DNA of 64,000 bases, from contig NZ_FQXJ01000008.1 in the NCBI RefSeq assembly GCF_900129935.1, positions 124,001 through 188,000 on the forward strand, written 5' to 3'. The position numbers were made by a program, and so were the translations under genes. Shown here piece by piece: positions 1-8,475 of this stretch (position 1 is its first letter; each line of letters opens with the position of its first letter). The notes below the pieces were generated by a model, which saw only the letters and a list, made by a program, of their open reading frames with translations, did not search any database and was not told the origin of the DNA. Origin of the DNA: Desulfosporosinus lacus DSM 15449 (GTDB lineage Bacteria > Bacillota > Desulfitobacteriia > Desulfitobacteriales > Desulfitobacteriaceae).

Positions 1-238
1 CATTTCTTTTGCCGCAGTCTTTGCTGGATTGGGGATAGGGACAATTCAAACTGATTATTTTTCGTCGTTGATATTAGTTATGGGAGTCTTTGTTGGATCA
101 GGTTTATGGTGGTTGACTTTAAGTTCAACTGTTCATGTACTCGGAAAGAGATTTGACACTAAGAAGTTGGGGTGGGTAAATAAGGTCTCAGGAATAATAA
201 TATTGATATTTGGTTTTATTGCCCTGGCGAGCATCTGA
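1..238 (+). CDS. LysE/RhtB-type exporter, C-terminal part
   Basis: The open frame enters the window from the left (first full codon at 2) and ends at TGA 236-238, so only about 78 C-terminal residues are visible. Two hydrophobic segments are present, one around GVFVGSGLWW and one at the very end, GIIILIFGFIAL. The order GSGLWWLTLS, a basic loop, then a final membrane helix ending shortly after is typical of the last part of LysE/RhtB amino-acid exporters. The family call rests on this tail only. An internal TTG at 29 could be mistaken for a start; the frame is open before it, so it is more likely internal. Confidence 0.6.
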   Translation, partial: ISFAAVFAGLGIGTIQTDYFSSLILVMGVFVGSGLWWLTLSSTVHVLGKRFDTKKLGWVNKVSGIIILIFGFIALASI

Positions 239-436
239 GGGCGCAACCCTATATATCAAAGGGTTTGAGAAACTTTGCCAAGAAAAATTCAGGTTTTATT
301 AAAGTCAATCTAAATCATAAGGGGCTTCCGTGAATGGCAGCCTCTAAATCACTAGGCGCTATACATCGTATAAGTATTCGCGAAATTAACCAAGATGAAA
401 GCGGTTATGGTGCGTGGAAGTAAGGAAGGGAAATGA

Positions 437-550
437 GTGGACATTTTGAAAATTATCTGGCTTTTGTTTATTGGCGTAGTATTACATTTGGCTACACTTC
501 TGTTGTCCAGAGAGGTTGACCCAGTTGATGGCTCTAATGCCGTAATATAA
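437..550 (+). CDS. possible 37-residue single-span membrane peptide
   Basis: GTG 437 opens a frame of 37 codons, preceded at 424-430 by GGAAGGG, a usable ribosome binding site. The predicted product starts MDILKIIWLL, continues as one hydrophobic segment to about residue 23, and ends in a polar tail with SREVDPVDG. I do not recognise a family. It lies in a 513-bp stretch (239-751) between the exporter end and the next gene, which otherwise shows no long forward frame. The overlapping ATG at 433 gives a 28-codon frame that looks less protein-like. Support is the ribosome site and the membrane-like composition only; it may be chance. Confidence 0.35.
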   Translation: MDILKIIWLLFIGVVLHLATLLLSREVDPVDGSNAVI

Positions 551-751
551 GAATACATTTTTTGAGGTAATACCGTCGAGCAACCTAAGTCGAAAAAAGC
601 TTGAATGTTATTTGTGGGATGAAAGTTTCGATTTTGCTCATACTCTATATATCATAAAATGAAGAAGAATAATTACCATTTTTATAGCTTGTGGATTATA
701 GGGATTTTTACCTATAATCCTGAAGATTTTTATATATAGGGGTGAGAGAGT

Positions 752-1618
752 TTGGGTATTGTCCAGATTGTATTTACTATAGTTCTTATTTTAGGACTCG
801 TTTATCTGTACAAACGAAGTGATAGATCAGAGGACTTACTTTTATTGAAACTATTGGGGTATTATTTATTGGGTAGTTTTAGATTTAACTTCAACAAAAT
901 TGCTATCCCCTTTGGATTTCTTGTTTATTTGCTATTTCTACATCCCAATCAAAACGCAAGAAGTAAACGACAGGCTGCAGGTTTGGGATTAGTATTTTTA
1001 ATTGTCGGCTTAGCCCAGCCAACAGTTGAAAACTATCTTTATCAACTTCCAATAGAGGTTAAATCAGAATCAGTTAACTTGTATGATATTAACTTTCCAA
1101 ATGACTGGCAATCATTGCAACAACAACTTCAACTTACAGAAGATGTTAGATTAGTGGATTTTTACTCAGGATTTGAATCTGACGGCAGCATTAGGGAACT
1201 GAGTTATAAACTAATTAGCCAGAAAGATGGAGGTATCGTTCATTACAATGTTAATCTGGAAAAGCAACATCAGGCATATGTAATACGTCGGTCAAAGATT
1301 GACCGTTGGTTACAATACGATCAAGAAATAACTGCTCAAAGGTTTTTTGAAGCAGTTGAAAGCTTAGACATCAATAAGCTCAAACCAAAAGGGGATTATG
1401 GTTGGTATACCATGTCCAGCCAAGGGGTATTGAGTTACGATATTCCAAATCATGATAAATACATTCTTGACAACAATGGAGATGTTCTAGCAGTAGGTAA
1501 TGAAGAGTTGCCTATTAGAGGTTATTTTATCTCACTATATGGAATGTACAAGTTGAATGAAATAACACATGAGGGCCGAGGATTTAAGGATTATTTCTAT
1601 TATATTGTGAAGAACTAA
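752..1618 (+). CDS. uncharacterised membrane-anchored protein
   Basis: A 288-residue protein starting at TTG 752, with AGGGGTGAGAG at 739-749 as ribosome binding site. The N-terminal third holds three hydrophobic segments: residues about 3-20, a second near 50-65 (PFGFLVYLLF), and a third near 75-90 (GLGLVFLIVG). After this comes a roughly 190-residue soluble part, acidic and aromatic-rich, with no cysteine pairs or enzymatic motif that I can see. The topology suggests a small membrane anchor carrying an extracytoplasmic or cytoplasmic domain. I do not recognise the family. The gene stands alone, with 133 bp before the next gene. Confidence 0.6.
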   Translation: MGIVQIVFTIVLILGLVYLYKRSDRSEDLLLLKLLGYYLLGSFRFNFNKIAIPFGFLVYLLFLHPNQNARSKRQAAGLGLVFLIVGLAQPTVENYLYQLPIEVKSESVNLYDINFPNDWQSLQQQLQLTEDVRLVDFYSGFESDGSIRELSYKLISQKDGGIVHYNVNLEKQHQAYVIRRSKIDRWLQYDQEITAQRFFEAVESLDINKLKPKGDYGWYTMSSQGVLSYDIPNHDKYILDNNGDVLAVGNEELPIRGYFISLYGMYKLNEITHEGRGFKDYFYYIVKN

Positions 1619-1741
1619 GCCGGTTGCTTCACAAGAGAGAATTCCCGGCACTTAGAGGACGATACATATGACTGGGACACTGCGGGAACATCTGATCATT
1701 AGATTGTAGGCTTAAATTTAAATAAACTGGAGGGGAAATCG

Positions 1742-2431
1742 ATGAAGACAATTGGATTAATTGGAGGGATGAGTTGGGAATCGTCATCCGAATATTATCG
1801 AATTATTAATGAAGAAGTTAAGAACCGCCTTGGAGGTTTGCATTCGGCAAAATGCGTTCTATACAGCGTGGACTTCGAGGAAATAGAGATCTGTCAAAGG
1901 AATGGTGAATGGGGAAAAGCTGCGCAGATTCTAGCTAATGCTGCACGCAGTCTTGAGAAAGCAGGGGCAGACTTTATTGTTATTTGCACAAATACTATGC
2001 ACAAAGTTGCTGATGATATTCAGGCAGGTATTAGTATTCCATTACTTCACATTGCGGATATCACTGCAGAACAAGTTCTACTGAATGGAATAAAAACAGT
2101 CGGACTGCTTGGAACCAGATACACAATGGAACAGGATTTTTACAAATCACGCCTAGAGAATCGAAGTATAAAGGTTTTAATTCCTAAGGAAACAGATAGA
2201 GAGATAGTCAACACTGTAATTTATAAAGAACTATGCCTGGGACAAATCATTGACTCATCTAGAGTCAGTTATAAAAGAATTATTGAAGATTTAATAAAGC
2301 AAGGTGCAGAGGGAATCATCCTTGGATGTACGGAAATTGGCTTATTAGTTAAATCAGAAGATTCGACTGTGCCGTTATATGATACGACCTTGATTCATGC
2401 AATAGGTGCGGTAAACTTTTCCCTTGATTAA
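1742..2431 (+). CDS. aspartate/glutamate racemase family protein
   Basis: This 229-residue protein belongs to the cofactor-independent Asp/Glu racemase superfamily (RacX/YgeA type). It opens with MKTIGLIGGMSWESS, the usual first strand and glycine loop. The two catalytic cysteines sit in their expected settings: Cys82 in VICTNTMH and Cys196 in ILGCTEIG. Both active-site thiols being present argues for a working racemase or a related isomerase/decyclase of the family; substrate cannot be read from sequence. The start ATG 1742 follows GGAGGGG at 1730-1736. Monocistronic by spacing. Confidence 0.88.
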   Translation: MKTIGLIGGMSWESSSEYYRIINEEVKNRLGGLHSAKCVLYSVDFEEIEICQRNGEWGKAAQILANAARSLEKAGADFIVICTNTMHKVADDIQAGISIPLLHIADITAEQVLLNGIKTVGLLGTRYTMEQDFYKSRLENRSIKVLIPKETDREIVNTVIYKELCLGQIIDSSRVSYKRIIEDLIKQGAEGIILGCTEIGLLVKSEDSTVPLYDTTLIHAIGAVNFSLD

Positions 2432-2532
2432 TCTGGGTATTCTTTCAGGCGCTGAGTAAGTAGATTTCTATTTGAAGTTCGAGATACTAAAAGGAAAGTA
2501 TGATCTGGAATGCTTTGATAGGAGGCAAGGAA

Positions 2533-2796
2533 ATGTCTGATTTCGTAGAAGGTTTAAAGAGAGGCGCAAAAGCTTTTAAAAGGGCTTTAGGTCCTAGTCG
2601 ATATGAAGCTGCGAATATCAAGGTCATCTGTCCCCATTGTCAGAATGACATTTTTGACGAGGGATCTGCTCAATTGAATACAGCAGGTGCTAGTTTATTG
2701 AACCTAGATTGGCTAAATAAATCGGCAAAGATTCTAGTGTGTACTAAGTGTGGATTAATTCAATGGTTCGGAAAGTCTTTAGAAAAGATCAACTAG
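2533..2796 (+). CDS. small protein with two CxxC zinc-ribbon knuckles
   Basis: The start is placed at ATG 2533, which follows AGGAGGCAAGG; the frame extends upstream to 2500 but without a ribosome site. The 87-residue product starts with a basic, helical part (FVEGLKRGAKAFKRALG), then carries CPHCQND at about residues 40-46 and CTKCGL near residue 75. Two CxxC pairs about 35 residues apart suggest one zinc ribbon. A hydrophobic stretch AGASLLNLDWLN lies between them. I do not know a specific function; such proteins may bind nucleic acid or another protein. Confidence 0.65.
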   Translation: MSDFVEGLKRGAKAFKRALGPSRYEAANIKVICPHCQNDIFDEGSAQLNTAGASLLNLDWLNKSAKILVCTKCGLIQWFGKSLEKIN

Positions 2797-2840
2797 GGTG
2801 TTAGCCTTCAGCTATGAAAAAGAGTTACCGTTAAAAAATC

Positions 2841-3071
2841 GTGAGGCACGTGAAGCCTTATAAAGTACTGAAAAAAGAAGTGATTGGCTTCTTTCAGCAT
2901 AATAAAGATGTATTTATATATGACAATGCAGTATTATTAAAAGACAATGAAATTGATATGGAGGATGACATATATCTCATTGACTTAGATTTTGATTGGA
3001 CGTATGTTGTTACGCATGAGAAAAACAGCGTGGTCCATACTTCTTTAGAAATAATCATAGATAATTTCTAA
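2841..3071 (+). CDS. small acidic hypothetical protein
   Basis: A 76-residue frame starting GTG 2841. The middle is acidic (DNEIDMEDDIYLIDLDF) and ends in a WTYVVTHE stretch that resembles the core of DUF4275-type proteins, although the usual continuation after THE is missing and the product is shorter than I would expect for that family. No clear Shine-Dalgarno sequence precedes the start, and a second in-frame GTG lies at 2850. It may be a truncated relative or a small independent gene; I regard the family link as a weak guess. Confidence 0.4.
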   Translation: MRHVKPYKVLKKEVIGFFQHNKDVFIYDNAVLLKDNEIDMEDDIYLIDLDFDWTYVVTHEKNSVVHTSLEIIIDNF

Positions 3072-3133
3072 GTTTACCGGATTCAAGAAGATATAAGAGA
3101 GAGGTTTACAAAAACAAAGGAGGGAATGACCGG

Positions 3134-3580
3134 GTGGGAGATTTGCAGTCACTCCTTAAAGATAACAACATTCCATATGAATTAATCGATCATGATATTG
3201 CAATCCGAACAGCCCAGGAAGGTGCAACATATTTCGGAATTAACGTTGGTCAAACTGCACCGACACTAATACTAAAGACAGACAAAGGGTTCTTCTCATT
3301 AATTGTGTCGGGGGATAGGGGCTATATAGATTTCGAGGAAGTAGCAAATATTATTGGATGCAAAAAGGTAAAGCTTGCCGGGGCGCAAGAGGTAGAGGAG
3401 GTAACCGGTTTTGTGGTAGGAAGTATCCCCTTAGTGGGACTTGATTTACCTTGTGTTCTTGATAAACGATTATTTAAATACTCTAATATATACGGAGGTT
3501 CGGGAAAGGCAACACGAACTTTAATTGTTAACCCTAGTGCACTGGAGAAGTTAAACAGAATTGTTGCAGTTATTGAGTAA
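3134..3580 (+). CDS. YbaK/EbsC-family aminoacyl-tRNA editing-domain protein
   Basis: The 148-residue product matches free-standing YbaK/ProX editing domains, which hydrolyse mischarged aminoacyl-tRNA such as Cys-tRNA(Pro) or Ala-tRNA(Pro). Visible marks are LILKTDKGFFSLIVSGDR in the middle, where the Lys before TDKG corresponds to the conserved substrate-binding lysine, then KLAGAQEVEEVTGFVVGSIPLVGL and IYGGSG, the typical loop order. The start GTG 3134 follows AAAGGAGGG at 3116-3124; an out-of-frame ATG at 3126 is not used. The exact mischarged species cannot be told from sequence. Confidence 0.87.
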   Translation: MGDLQSLLKDNNIPYELIDHDIAIRTAQEGATYFGINVGQTAPTLILKTDKGFFSLIVSGDRGYIDFEEVANIIGCKKVKLAGAQEVEEVTGFVVGSIPLVGLDLPCVLDKRLFKYSNIYGGSGKATRTLIVNPSALEKLNRIVAVIE

Positions 3581-3701
3581 GGCAAGGAGAACAAGCGACT
3601 TAGAGAAAGCAATCGTTTGTTTGAAGACGGGAAAGCCTGATTACTCTAATTACGCTTGTCTGTGGGGATGAGTACTATGTCCAAAAGGAGTGGGATAAAT
3701 A

Positions 3702-4016
3702 ATGAAAATTAGAAATAAAGAGTTAGGAATTGGAACAATATCATTAGTATTATTCATAGTTGGTGTCTTGTTTGGGATTTCGTTTAGAAATATTTGTATT
3801 GGTGATTATCTATTAAATGGAATTGGGCTGAAGTCATGGTCTAATGGTGACTCCGGTATTCATTATACGGTTTTTTACTCGTTAGCATTTTTTATTCCAT
3901 CATTTTTTATCGGACTAAATTATAAAGATAACTTCGGTTCAAAAGCAAGATATATGTCTGCTATAATTTCAGGCACTATTATATTTTGCTATTCGGGGCA
4001 GTTATTAAATTGGTAA
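3702..4016 (+). CDS. small multi-pass membrane protein, unknown function
   Basis: A 104-residue, strongly hydrophobic protein with three predicted spans: residues about 9-26 (GTISLVLFIVGVLFGI), 54-72 (YTVFYSLAFFIPSFFIG) and 84-100. ATG 3702 follows AAAGGAG at 3681-3687. No family recognised. The coding sequence ends inside a 14-bp tandem repeat whose first copy holds the stop codon, so the C-terminus LLNW was probably set or preserved by that duplication. Confidence 0.6.
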   Translation: MKIRNKELGIGTISLVLFIVGVLFGISFRNICIGDYLLNGIGLKSWSNGDSGIHYTVFYSLAFFIPSFFIGLNYKDNFGSKARYMSAIISGTIIFCYSGQLLNW

Positions 4017-4040
4017 TATTAAATTGGTAATATTAAATTG
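4004..4040 (+). repeat. 14-bp tandem repeat, 2.6 copies
   Basis: The unit ATTAAATTGGTAAT occurs at 4004-4017 and 4018-4031, and the first nine bases again at 4032-4040. The first copy contains the TAA stop (4014-4016) of the upstream membrane protein, so later copies are untranslated. It looks like replication slippage. Confidence 0.9.
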
Positions 4041-4127
4041 CTCCGGGTCAAAACTGAAAAAGGAATATGGATAAATCTGTGAGAAAGATTAGGTTGTACT
4101 AAAGCACTTTTAAGGAGTATGCAAGAA

Positions 4128-4763
4128 ATGGATAATAATAATTTTAAGGTTAAGCAGATTACACGGTTGTATGAAAGTTGTAATCAATGTGGTTTGCCAA
4201 CTTTGACTTGCATATGTAATCTTGTTACTCCGATAAATACAAAAGCAAAGTTTTGGGTTTTAGCAAGTAAAAGTGAATTTTATAGACCTTCGAATACGGG
4301 AAGATTGCTTAAGTTAATAAACCCTAACTCCACCGAAGTATTTCTATGGGAACGTACTGCACCTTCTTTAAAACTGTTAGAGAATATAACTGCCTATAAT
4401 GGTAGAACGTTTTTACTATTTCCATCTGAAGGTGAGGATTTGGTTAATAAAACTGCAGACTATCTTCAAGATGGAGAGAACGCATTTATTTTAATTGATG
4501 GAACATGGAAGGAAGCCAGAAAGATAATTAGAAAGAGTTATTATTTACAGAATCTCCCGCTTGTCTCAATAAAGCCAGAATATGAATCCAAATTTATTTT
4601 GCGAAAAGGTAGAGTTGAAGGTACTCTTTGCACTATTGAAGCGGCAATGGAAATTCTAAGAATTACTGGTGAGACAGGGCAACAGGAAATTATCGATAAA
4701 TACTTCAATCTATTTCTTAAACATTATAAAGCAGGGGCTAGCTCACATCTACCTAAAGAATAG
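4128..4763 (+). CDS. DTW-domain tRNA aminocarboxypropyltransferase-like protein
   Basis: The 211-residue product is a DTW-domain (TapT/YfiP) protein; characterised members transfer the 3-amino-3-carboxypropyl group of S-adenosylmethionine to a uridine of tRNA. The N-terminus has the cysteine cluster CNQCGLPTLTCIC (zinc-binding in this family), followed by FWVLASKSEFYRPSNTGRL and the signature ILIDGTWKEARKI, the DTW-type motif, then EGTLCTIEAA. The start is set at ATG 4128, ten bases after AAGGAG (4112-4117); ATG 4119 in the same frame lies only one base from that site. The target nucleotide is not deducible. Confidence 0.85.
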   Translation: MDNNNFKVKQITRLYESCNQCGLPTLTCICNLVTPINTKAKFWVLASKSEFYRPSNTGRLLKLINPNSTEVFLWERTAPSLKLLENITAYNGRTFLLFPSEGEDLVNKTADYLQDGENAFILIDGTWKEARKIIRKSYYLQNLPLVSIKPEYESKFILRKGRVEGTLCTIEAAMEILRITGETGQQEIIDKYFNLFLKHYKAGASSHLPKE

Positions 4764-4855
4764 CGATTCAATGTGTTCGTACTGGCGGTCGTATTGCCTA
4801 CTCTAATGAACATTTAGCTCTTAAAAGCCACTATTTTGGTAAACCGTGTCTCAGG

Positions 4856-5536
4856 CTAATCTACACTAACCTTTAATCCAGATAATCGCTCAGACGGTTG
4901 AACGAGAACCATTTGGTTAGTTTGATTAAACTGAAACTGATAGGATTCTCCGGAGGTTTGTCCAATCGCTGTTTTCCAGCTGAAGTTGTTCATTGACACA
5001 CTTGGATCTCCGCCGCCGTTTGCTTCACTTGTCCATGCTACTACAGCATCAGGATCAACAACACAGGGTGCTTCAAGCATGAGCGGATTACCATCGGTTA
5101 TTACGGCAACTTGTTGGGGCAGGTTTGAGAAGTTGCTAAGGACAGTTGTCGCTAATCCTTTTTGAGATAATACTCCACTTCCGATAAAACGTATATCGTA
5201 TTTGAGGTCTGTGGGAAAAGCTAGCAGATTTTCACTCTCAACCGATAAGCAATCCCCAGGCTCCAGTTCAAAAACTGAAACATGATAAGCGTTTTTAGCT
5301 AAATAAATGACGCCTGAGCCTTCGACAGTCATTAGTTCAATATTTTCCCCGGTTAGTTTTCTTTTTGCCATACCTAAGAGAGAGCCCATAACTCCTCCAC
5401 CATTGTCTGGCCCCAGCAACATCTTGTCAAACTTGAAGTTCCCTTTAAAGGCAACCATTGCTCCCTTCTTTGCAATAAACTTACCAGTACCTTCTATTTT
5501 ACAGCTTAGTTCTTCCTCTACATAAAACTTAAACAT
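4856..5536 (-). CDS. AIM24 family protein
   Basis: This 226-residue reverse-strand protein is a glycine-rich beta protein of the AIM24/TIGR00266-like family. Typical features are an early acidic segment, KGAMVAFKGNFKFDKMLLG, the glycine run GGGVMGSLLG near residue 50, and GVIYLAKNAYHVSVFELEPGD. The C-terminal half holds VDPDAVVAWTSE, the usual motif of this family. The biochemical role of bacterial AIM24 proteins is not established. The start has a perfect AAGGAGG nine bases upstream. It is divergent from the molybdenum hydroxylase genes, with a 187-bp shared promoter region. Confidence 0.85.
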   Translation of the reverse strand: MFKFYVEEELSCKIEGTGKFIAKKGAMVAFKGNFKFDKMLLGPDNGGGVMGSLLGMAKRKLTGENIELMTVEGSGVIYLAKNAYHVSVFELEPGDCLSVESENLLAFPTDLKYDIRFIGSGVLSQKGLATTVLSNFSNLPQQVAVITDGNPLMLEAPCVVDPDAVVAWTSEANGGGDPSVSMNNFSWKTAIGQTSGESYQFQFNQTNQMVLVQPSERLSGLKVSVD

Positions 5537-5723
5537 GATTATAAACCTCCTTGAATTGTTACTGCTTTTGTCTATTCATATAGATAGGTTAAATATATAA
5601 CAAAAGGACTGTCAGTACAATGAAACAGAACACATTGCTTATATATAGAAGCGATGTTTAATTTGCTAATTAGAGGTAGTAAATGGGTATTCGTAAGTAT
5701 CAATAATCTGAGGAGTGAGAGTA

Positions 5724-7988
5724 TTGGACAAGGATTTTAAATACGTTGGACACACTTTTCCAATTCATGATGCACCGCAAAAAGTGAGAGGAAGTTTAGG
5801 ATATCTAAGTGATATAAAACTGCCTGATATGTTATATGCGAAACTGCTTTTAAGTCCAATTGCCCATGCACTTATTACCAGAATTGATACAAGCAAAGCA
5901 GAAGCTTTACCAGGGGTTATGGGAGTTTTCACTCATTTGAATACTCCAAGCAAAACATACAGTCGCTATCGAATTGTACCTAACCAAGAATTTTGCCTAG
6001 AGGATGAGCGTTTATTAACAGACAAGGTGAGGTTCGCAGGAGATCGGGTTGCAGTAGTGGTGGCAGACAGCAAAGAAATTGCCAAGCAGGCCATTGAACT
6101 AATTCAAGTGGAATATAAGGCTTTGCCAGTACTAAGTACTCCTGAGAAAGCCTTGCAAGAACAGGTGACTCGAATTCATCCCGAGGGGAATTTGCTTCAC
6201 GAATATGAATACAAGCTAGGGGAACAGCTTCCACTTACTGAGGACTGTGTAGTTGTTGAAACTGTAACTAATACTCAGAAAGTCCATCATGCAGCAATGG
6301 AAACTCATGTTTGTCTTGCGGATTTTGATAGTTCGGAGAAGTTGACTCTCTGGGCGGCTTGTCAAGGAGTTTTTGGCGTTAGAACCATTGTCGCTGATTT
6401 ACTGGAATTGAGTTATAACAAAGTCAGAGTCATTAAAGTACCCATGGGAGGGTCATTCGGCGGAAGACAAGAAACCATCTTAGAGCCGCTGACGGCTTTT
6501 TTGGCTAAGGAACTTAGGCGTCCTGTCAAATTAAGCTTGACGAGGGAAGAAACGATTATCTCTACCATGACCAGACCGGCGACAACCTCCAGGATACGAA
6601 CTAAAGTAACAAAGGAAGGCTTTCTCGCGGAATGCAGTGTGGATACAGTTTTGGATGCCGGGGCGTATGCGACCAGCTCAATTGACAATACTTATGTAAT
6701 GTCTAAAAAGATTTGCAAATTGTATAGAATACCTTACTATGAACATTCGGGCAAAACCGTCTATACGAATACGCCTGTTGCTGGTGGAGCGCGAGGGTGG
6801 GGAGCGCCGGAAATAATGACTGCCATTGAAATTCATATGGATGAGGTGGCAAAAAGGTTAGGCATGGATTTGATAGAATTTAGGCTCAAGAATCTTGTCC
6901 ATCCGTATGACCTAGATAAAACATCTCAAATATCTTTGGGCAATGCTCGTGTGATAGACTGCCTGGAGAAAGGTGCCGAAGCCTTTGGTTGGGGTAAAAG
7001 ATTCAAGAGGGAGACGGACCAAGGCAGATTTCGCAGAGGGGCAGGATTGGCCTGCGCTGCTCATAAAAATGGAATGTATGGTGGATTTCCTGAACACAGT
7101 ACAATGACCCTTAAAATGAACGAGGACGGCTCTTTCATTCTTAATACAGGTCTTCATGAACTAGGATGTGGAACAATTACCTCCATTACACAAATTGCGG
7201 CAGAGGTTTTAGATATTGACCCCAAATATATTAGTACATTAGAGGCAGATACAGAATGCGGTCCTTATGATTTTGGCTCTTATGGAAGCAGAGTGACCTA
7301 TATATGTGGTGCTTGTGCCTACGAGGTTGCACAGCTTATAAAAAAGAGAATATTGGAATGTGCTTCACAAATTTTACAAAAGCCTATCCAGTATTTAGAG
7401 GACAAAGATGGAAGAGTCTGGGTAAGCGGGGATGAACAACACTCAATAAGTTATCGTGATATCGCAACAACAGCAAAAATAAAGCATAATACCGACATTG
7501 TTATTACCCATACCTATCATGGGACGTCTAATCCAGGGGCTTATGCAGTTCATTTTGCCGAAGTCGAGGTTGACACAGCGACAGGCAGGGTTCGGGTTAC
7601 AGATTATCTAGCAGCACATGATATTGGGAAAGCCATTAATCCTGGGATGGTCGAAGGGCAGATTCAAGGTGGCGTTCAAATGGGGATAGGCTATGCTTTA
7701 TATGAAGAAATTAGGGTAGGTAAGGATGGAAGTATTCTGAACAGCAGTCTGAAAAATTATCATGTTCTTAATGCGCCGGACATGCCCGAGGTGAACATTC
7801 TACTGATAGAACAAGGTGGAGATGAAGGCCCTTATGGTGCAAAGAGTATCGGGGAAATTGCCTTTGTTCCTGTTGCAGCAGCGGTAGTTAATGCCGTTAA
7901 TAATGCACTTGGAACCTCTATCTCCAATATGCCTCTCACACCAGAAAAGATCTTGAATGCCTTGGGGGTGAAAAAACATGCAAATTGA
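5724..7988 (+). CDS. molybdopterin-binding large subunit, xanthine dehydrogenase/aldehyde oxidoreductase family
   Basis: This is the catalytic subunit (754 residues from TTG 5724) of a molybdenum hydroxylase, which oxidises a purine, aldehyde or N-heterocycle with water as oxygen donor. Visible motifs are the N-terminal a/b hammerhead (residues about 10-120), GGSFGGRQET in the first molybdopterin domain, AGGARGWGAPE, ELGCGTITSITQIAAE, and GPYGAKSIGE near the end, in which Glu711 is the catalytic base. TTG 5724 is preferred because AGGAG (5711-5715) lies eight bases before it and overlaps the in-frame GTG 5715. It overlaps the iron-sulfur subunit gene by 11 bp. No flavin subunit gene is adjacent. 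Substrate unknown. Confidence 0.9.
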   Translation: MDKDFKYVGHTFPIHDAPQKVRGSLGYLSDIKLPDMLYAKLLLSPIAHALITRIDTSKAEALPGVMGVFTHLNTPSKTYSRYRIVPNQEFCLEDERLLTDKVRFAGDRVAVVVADSKEIAKQAIELIQVEYKALPVLSTPEKALQEQVTRIHPEGNLLHEYEYKLGEQLPLTEDCVVVETVTNTQKVHHAAMETHVCLADFDSSEKLTLWAACQGVFGVRTIVADLLELSYNKVRVIKVPMGGSFGGRQETILEPLTAFLAKELRRPVKLSLTREETIISTMTRPATTSRIRTKVTKEGFLAECSVDTVLDAGAYATSSIDNTYVMSKKICKLYRIPYYEHSGKTVYTNTPVAGGARGWGAPEIMTAIEIHMDEVAKRLGMDLIEFRLKNLVHPYDLDKTSQISLGNARVIDCLEKGAEAFGWGKRFKRETDQGRFRRGAGLACAAHKNGMYGGFPEHSTMTLKMNEDGSFILNTGLHELGCGTITSITQIAAEVLDIDPKYISTLEADTECGPYDFGSYGSRVTYICGACAYEVAQLIKKRILECASQILQKPIQYLEDKDGRVWVSGDEQHSISYRDIATTAKIKHNTDIVITHTYHGTSNPGAYAVHFAEVEVDTATGRVRVTDYLAAHDIGKAINPGMVEGQIQGGVQMGIGYALYEEIRVGKDGSILNSSLKNYHVLNAPDMPEVNILLIEQGGDEGPYGAKSIGEIAFVPVAAAVVNAVNNALGTSISNMPLTPEKILNALGVKKHAN

Positions 7989-8451
7989 GTTTAAGGTCAA
8001 CGGAAAAGAACATAATATGAATGTTCAGCCAACCATAAGGTTGATAGATTTATTGAGAGAAGAATTGGGGTTAACAGGAACCAAAGAGGGATGTGGTGAA
8101 GGAGAGTGTGGATCCTGCACTGTAATCATGAACGGCAAGGCTGTAAATTCCTGCTTAGTTCTTGCACCTCAAATTCGAGGTCAGGAGATTTTCACAATAG
8201 AAGCCCTAGAACAGGATGGACAATTGAGTAAAATACAACAATCCTTTATTAATAATAGTGCAGTTCAGTGTGGCTACTGTACACCAGGAATGCTGATGTC
8301 GGCCAAGGCACTCTTAATGGTAAATTCTCACCCTTCAGCAAAAGAGATTAAAACGGCAATTGCCGGCAATTTATGCAGATGTACCGGATACAACAAAATA
8401 GTGCAGGCGATTCAAGAGGTCGCTGTTGGGGATCAAAAGTTGGAGACTTGA
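7978..8451 (+). CDS. [2Fe-2S] subunit of the molybdenum hydroxylase
   Basis: This 157-residue subunit carries electrons from the molybdenum centre. All eight cluster cysteines are present: Cys39, Cys44, Cys47 and Cys59 in the plant-ferredoxin-like domain (GCGEGECGSCTV), and Cys98, Cys101, Cys133 and Cys135 in the C-terminal helical domain (QCGYCTPGM, LCRCTGYNKI). Length fits the CoxS/XdhC family. It starts at ATG 7978, inside the end of the large subunit gene, so the two are translationally coupled. The electron acceptor would have to be a separate protein because no FAD-binding partner is encoded nearby. Confidence 0.93.
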   Translation: MQIEFKVNGKEHNMNVQPTIRLIDLLREELGLTGTKEGCGEGECGSCTVIMNGKAVNSCLVLAPQIRGQEIFTIEALEQDGQLSKIQQSFINNSAVQCGYCTPGMLMSAKALLMVNSHPSAKEIKTAIAGNLCRCTGYNKIVQAIQEVAVGDQKLET

Positions 8452-8475
8452 AATTGGATAAAGGAGACTTTATTT

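Noticed and set aside
352-558. 68-codon reverse frame opposite the small membrane frame
   Set aside because: The forward frame has the ribosome site and a membrane-like sequence; the reverse one has neither.
3322-3612. 96-codon reverse frame over the YbaK-like gene
   Set aside because: It is a shadow of a clearly recognisable forward gene.
1-5536. Genomic island or prophage remnant
   Set aside because: Genes are unrelated singletons, but no integrase, transposase, attachment repeat or tRNA supports transfer.
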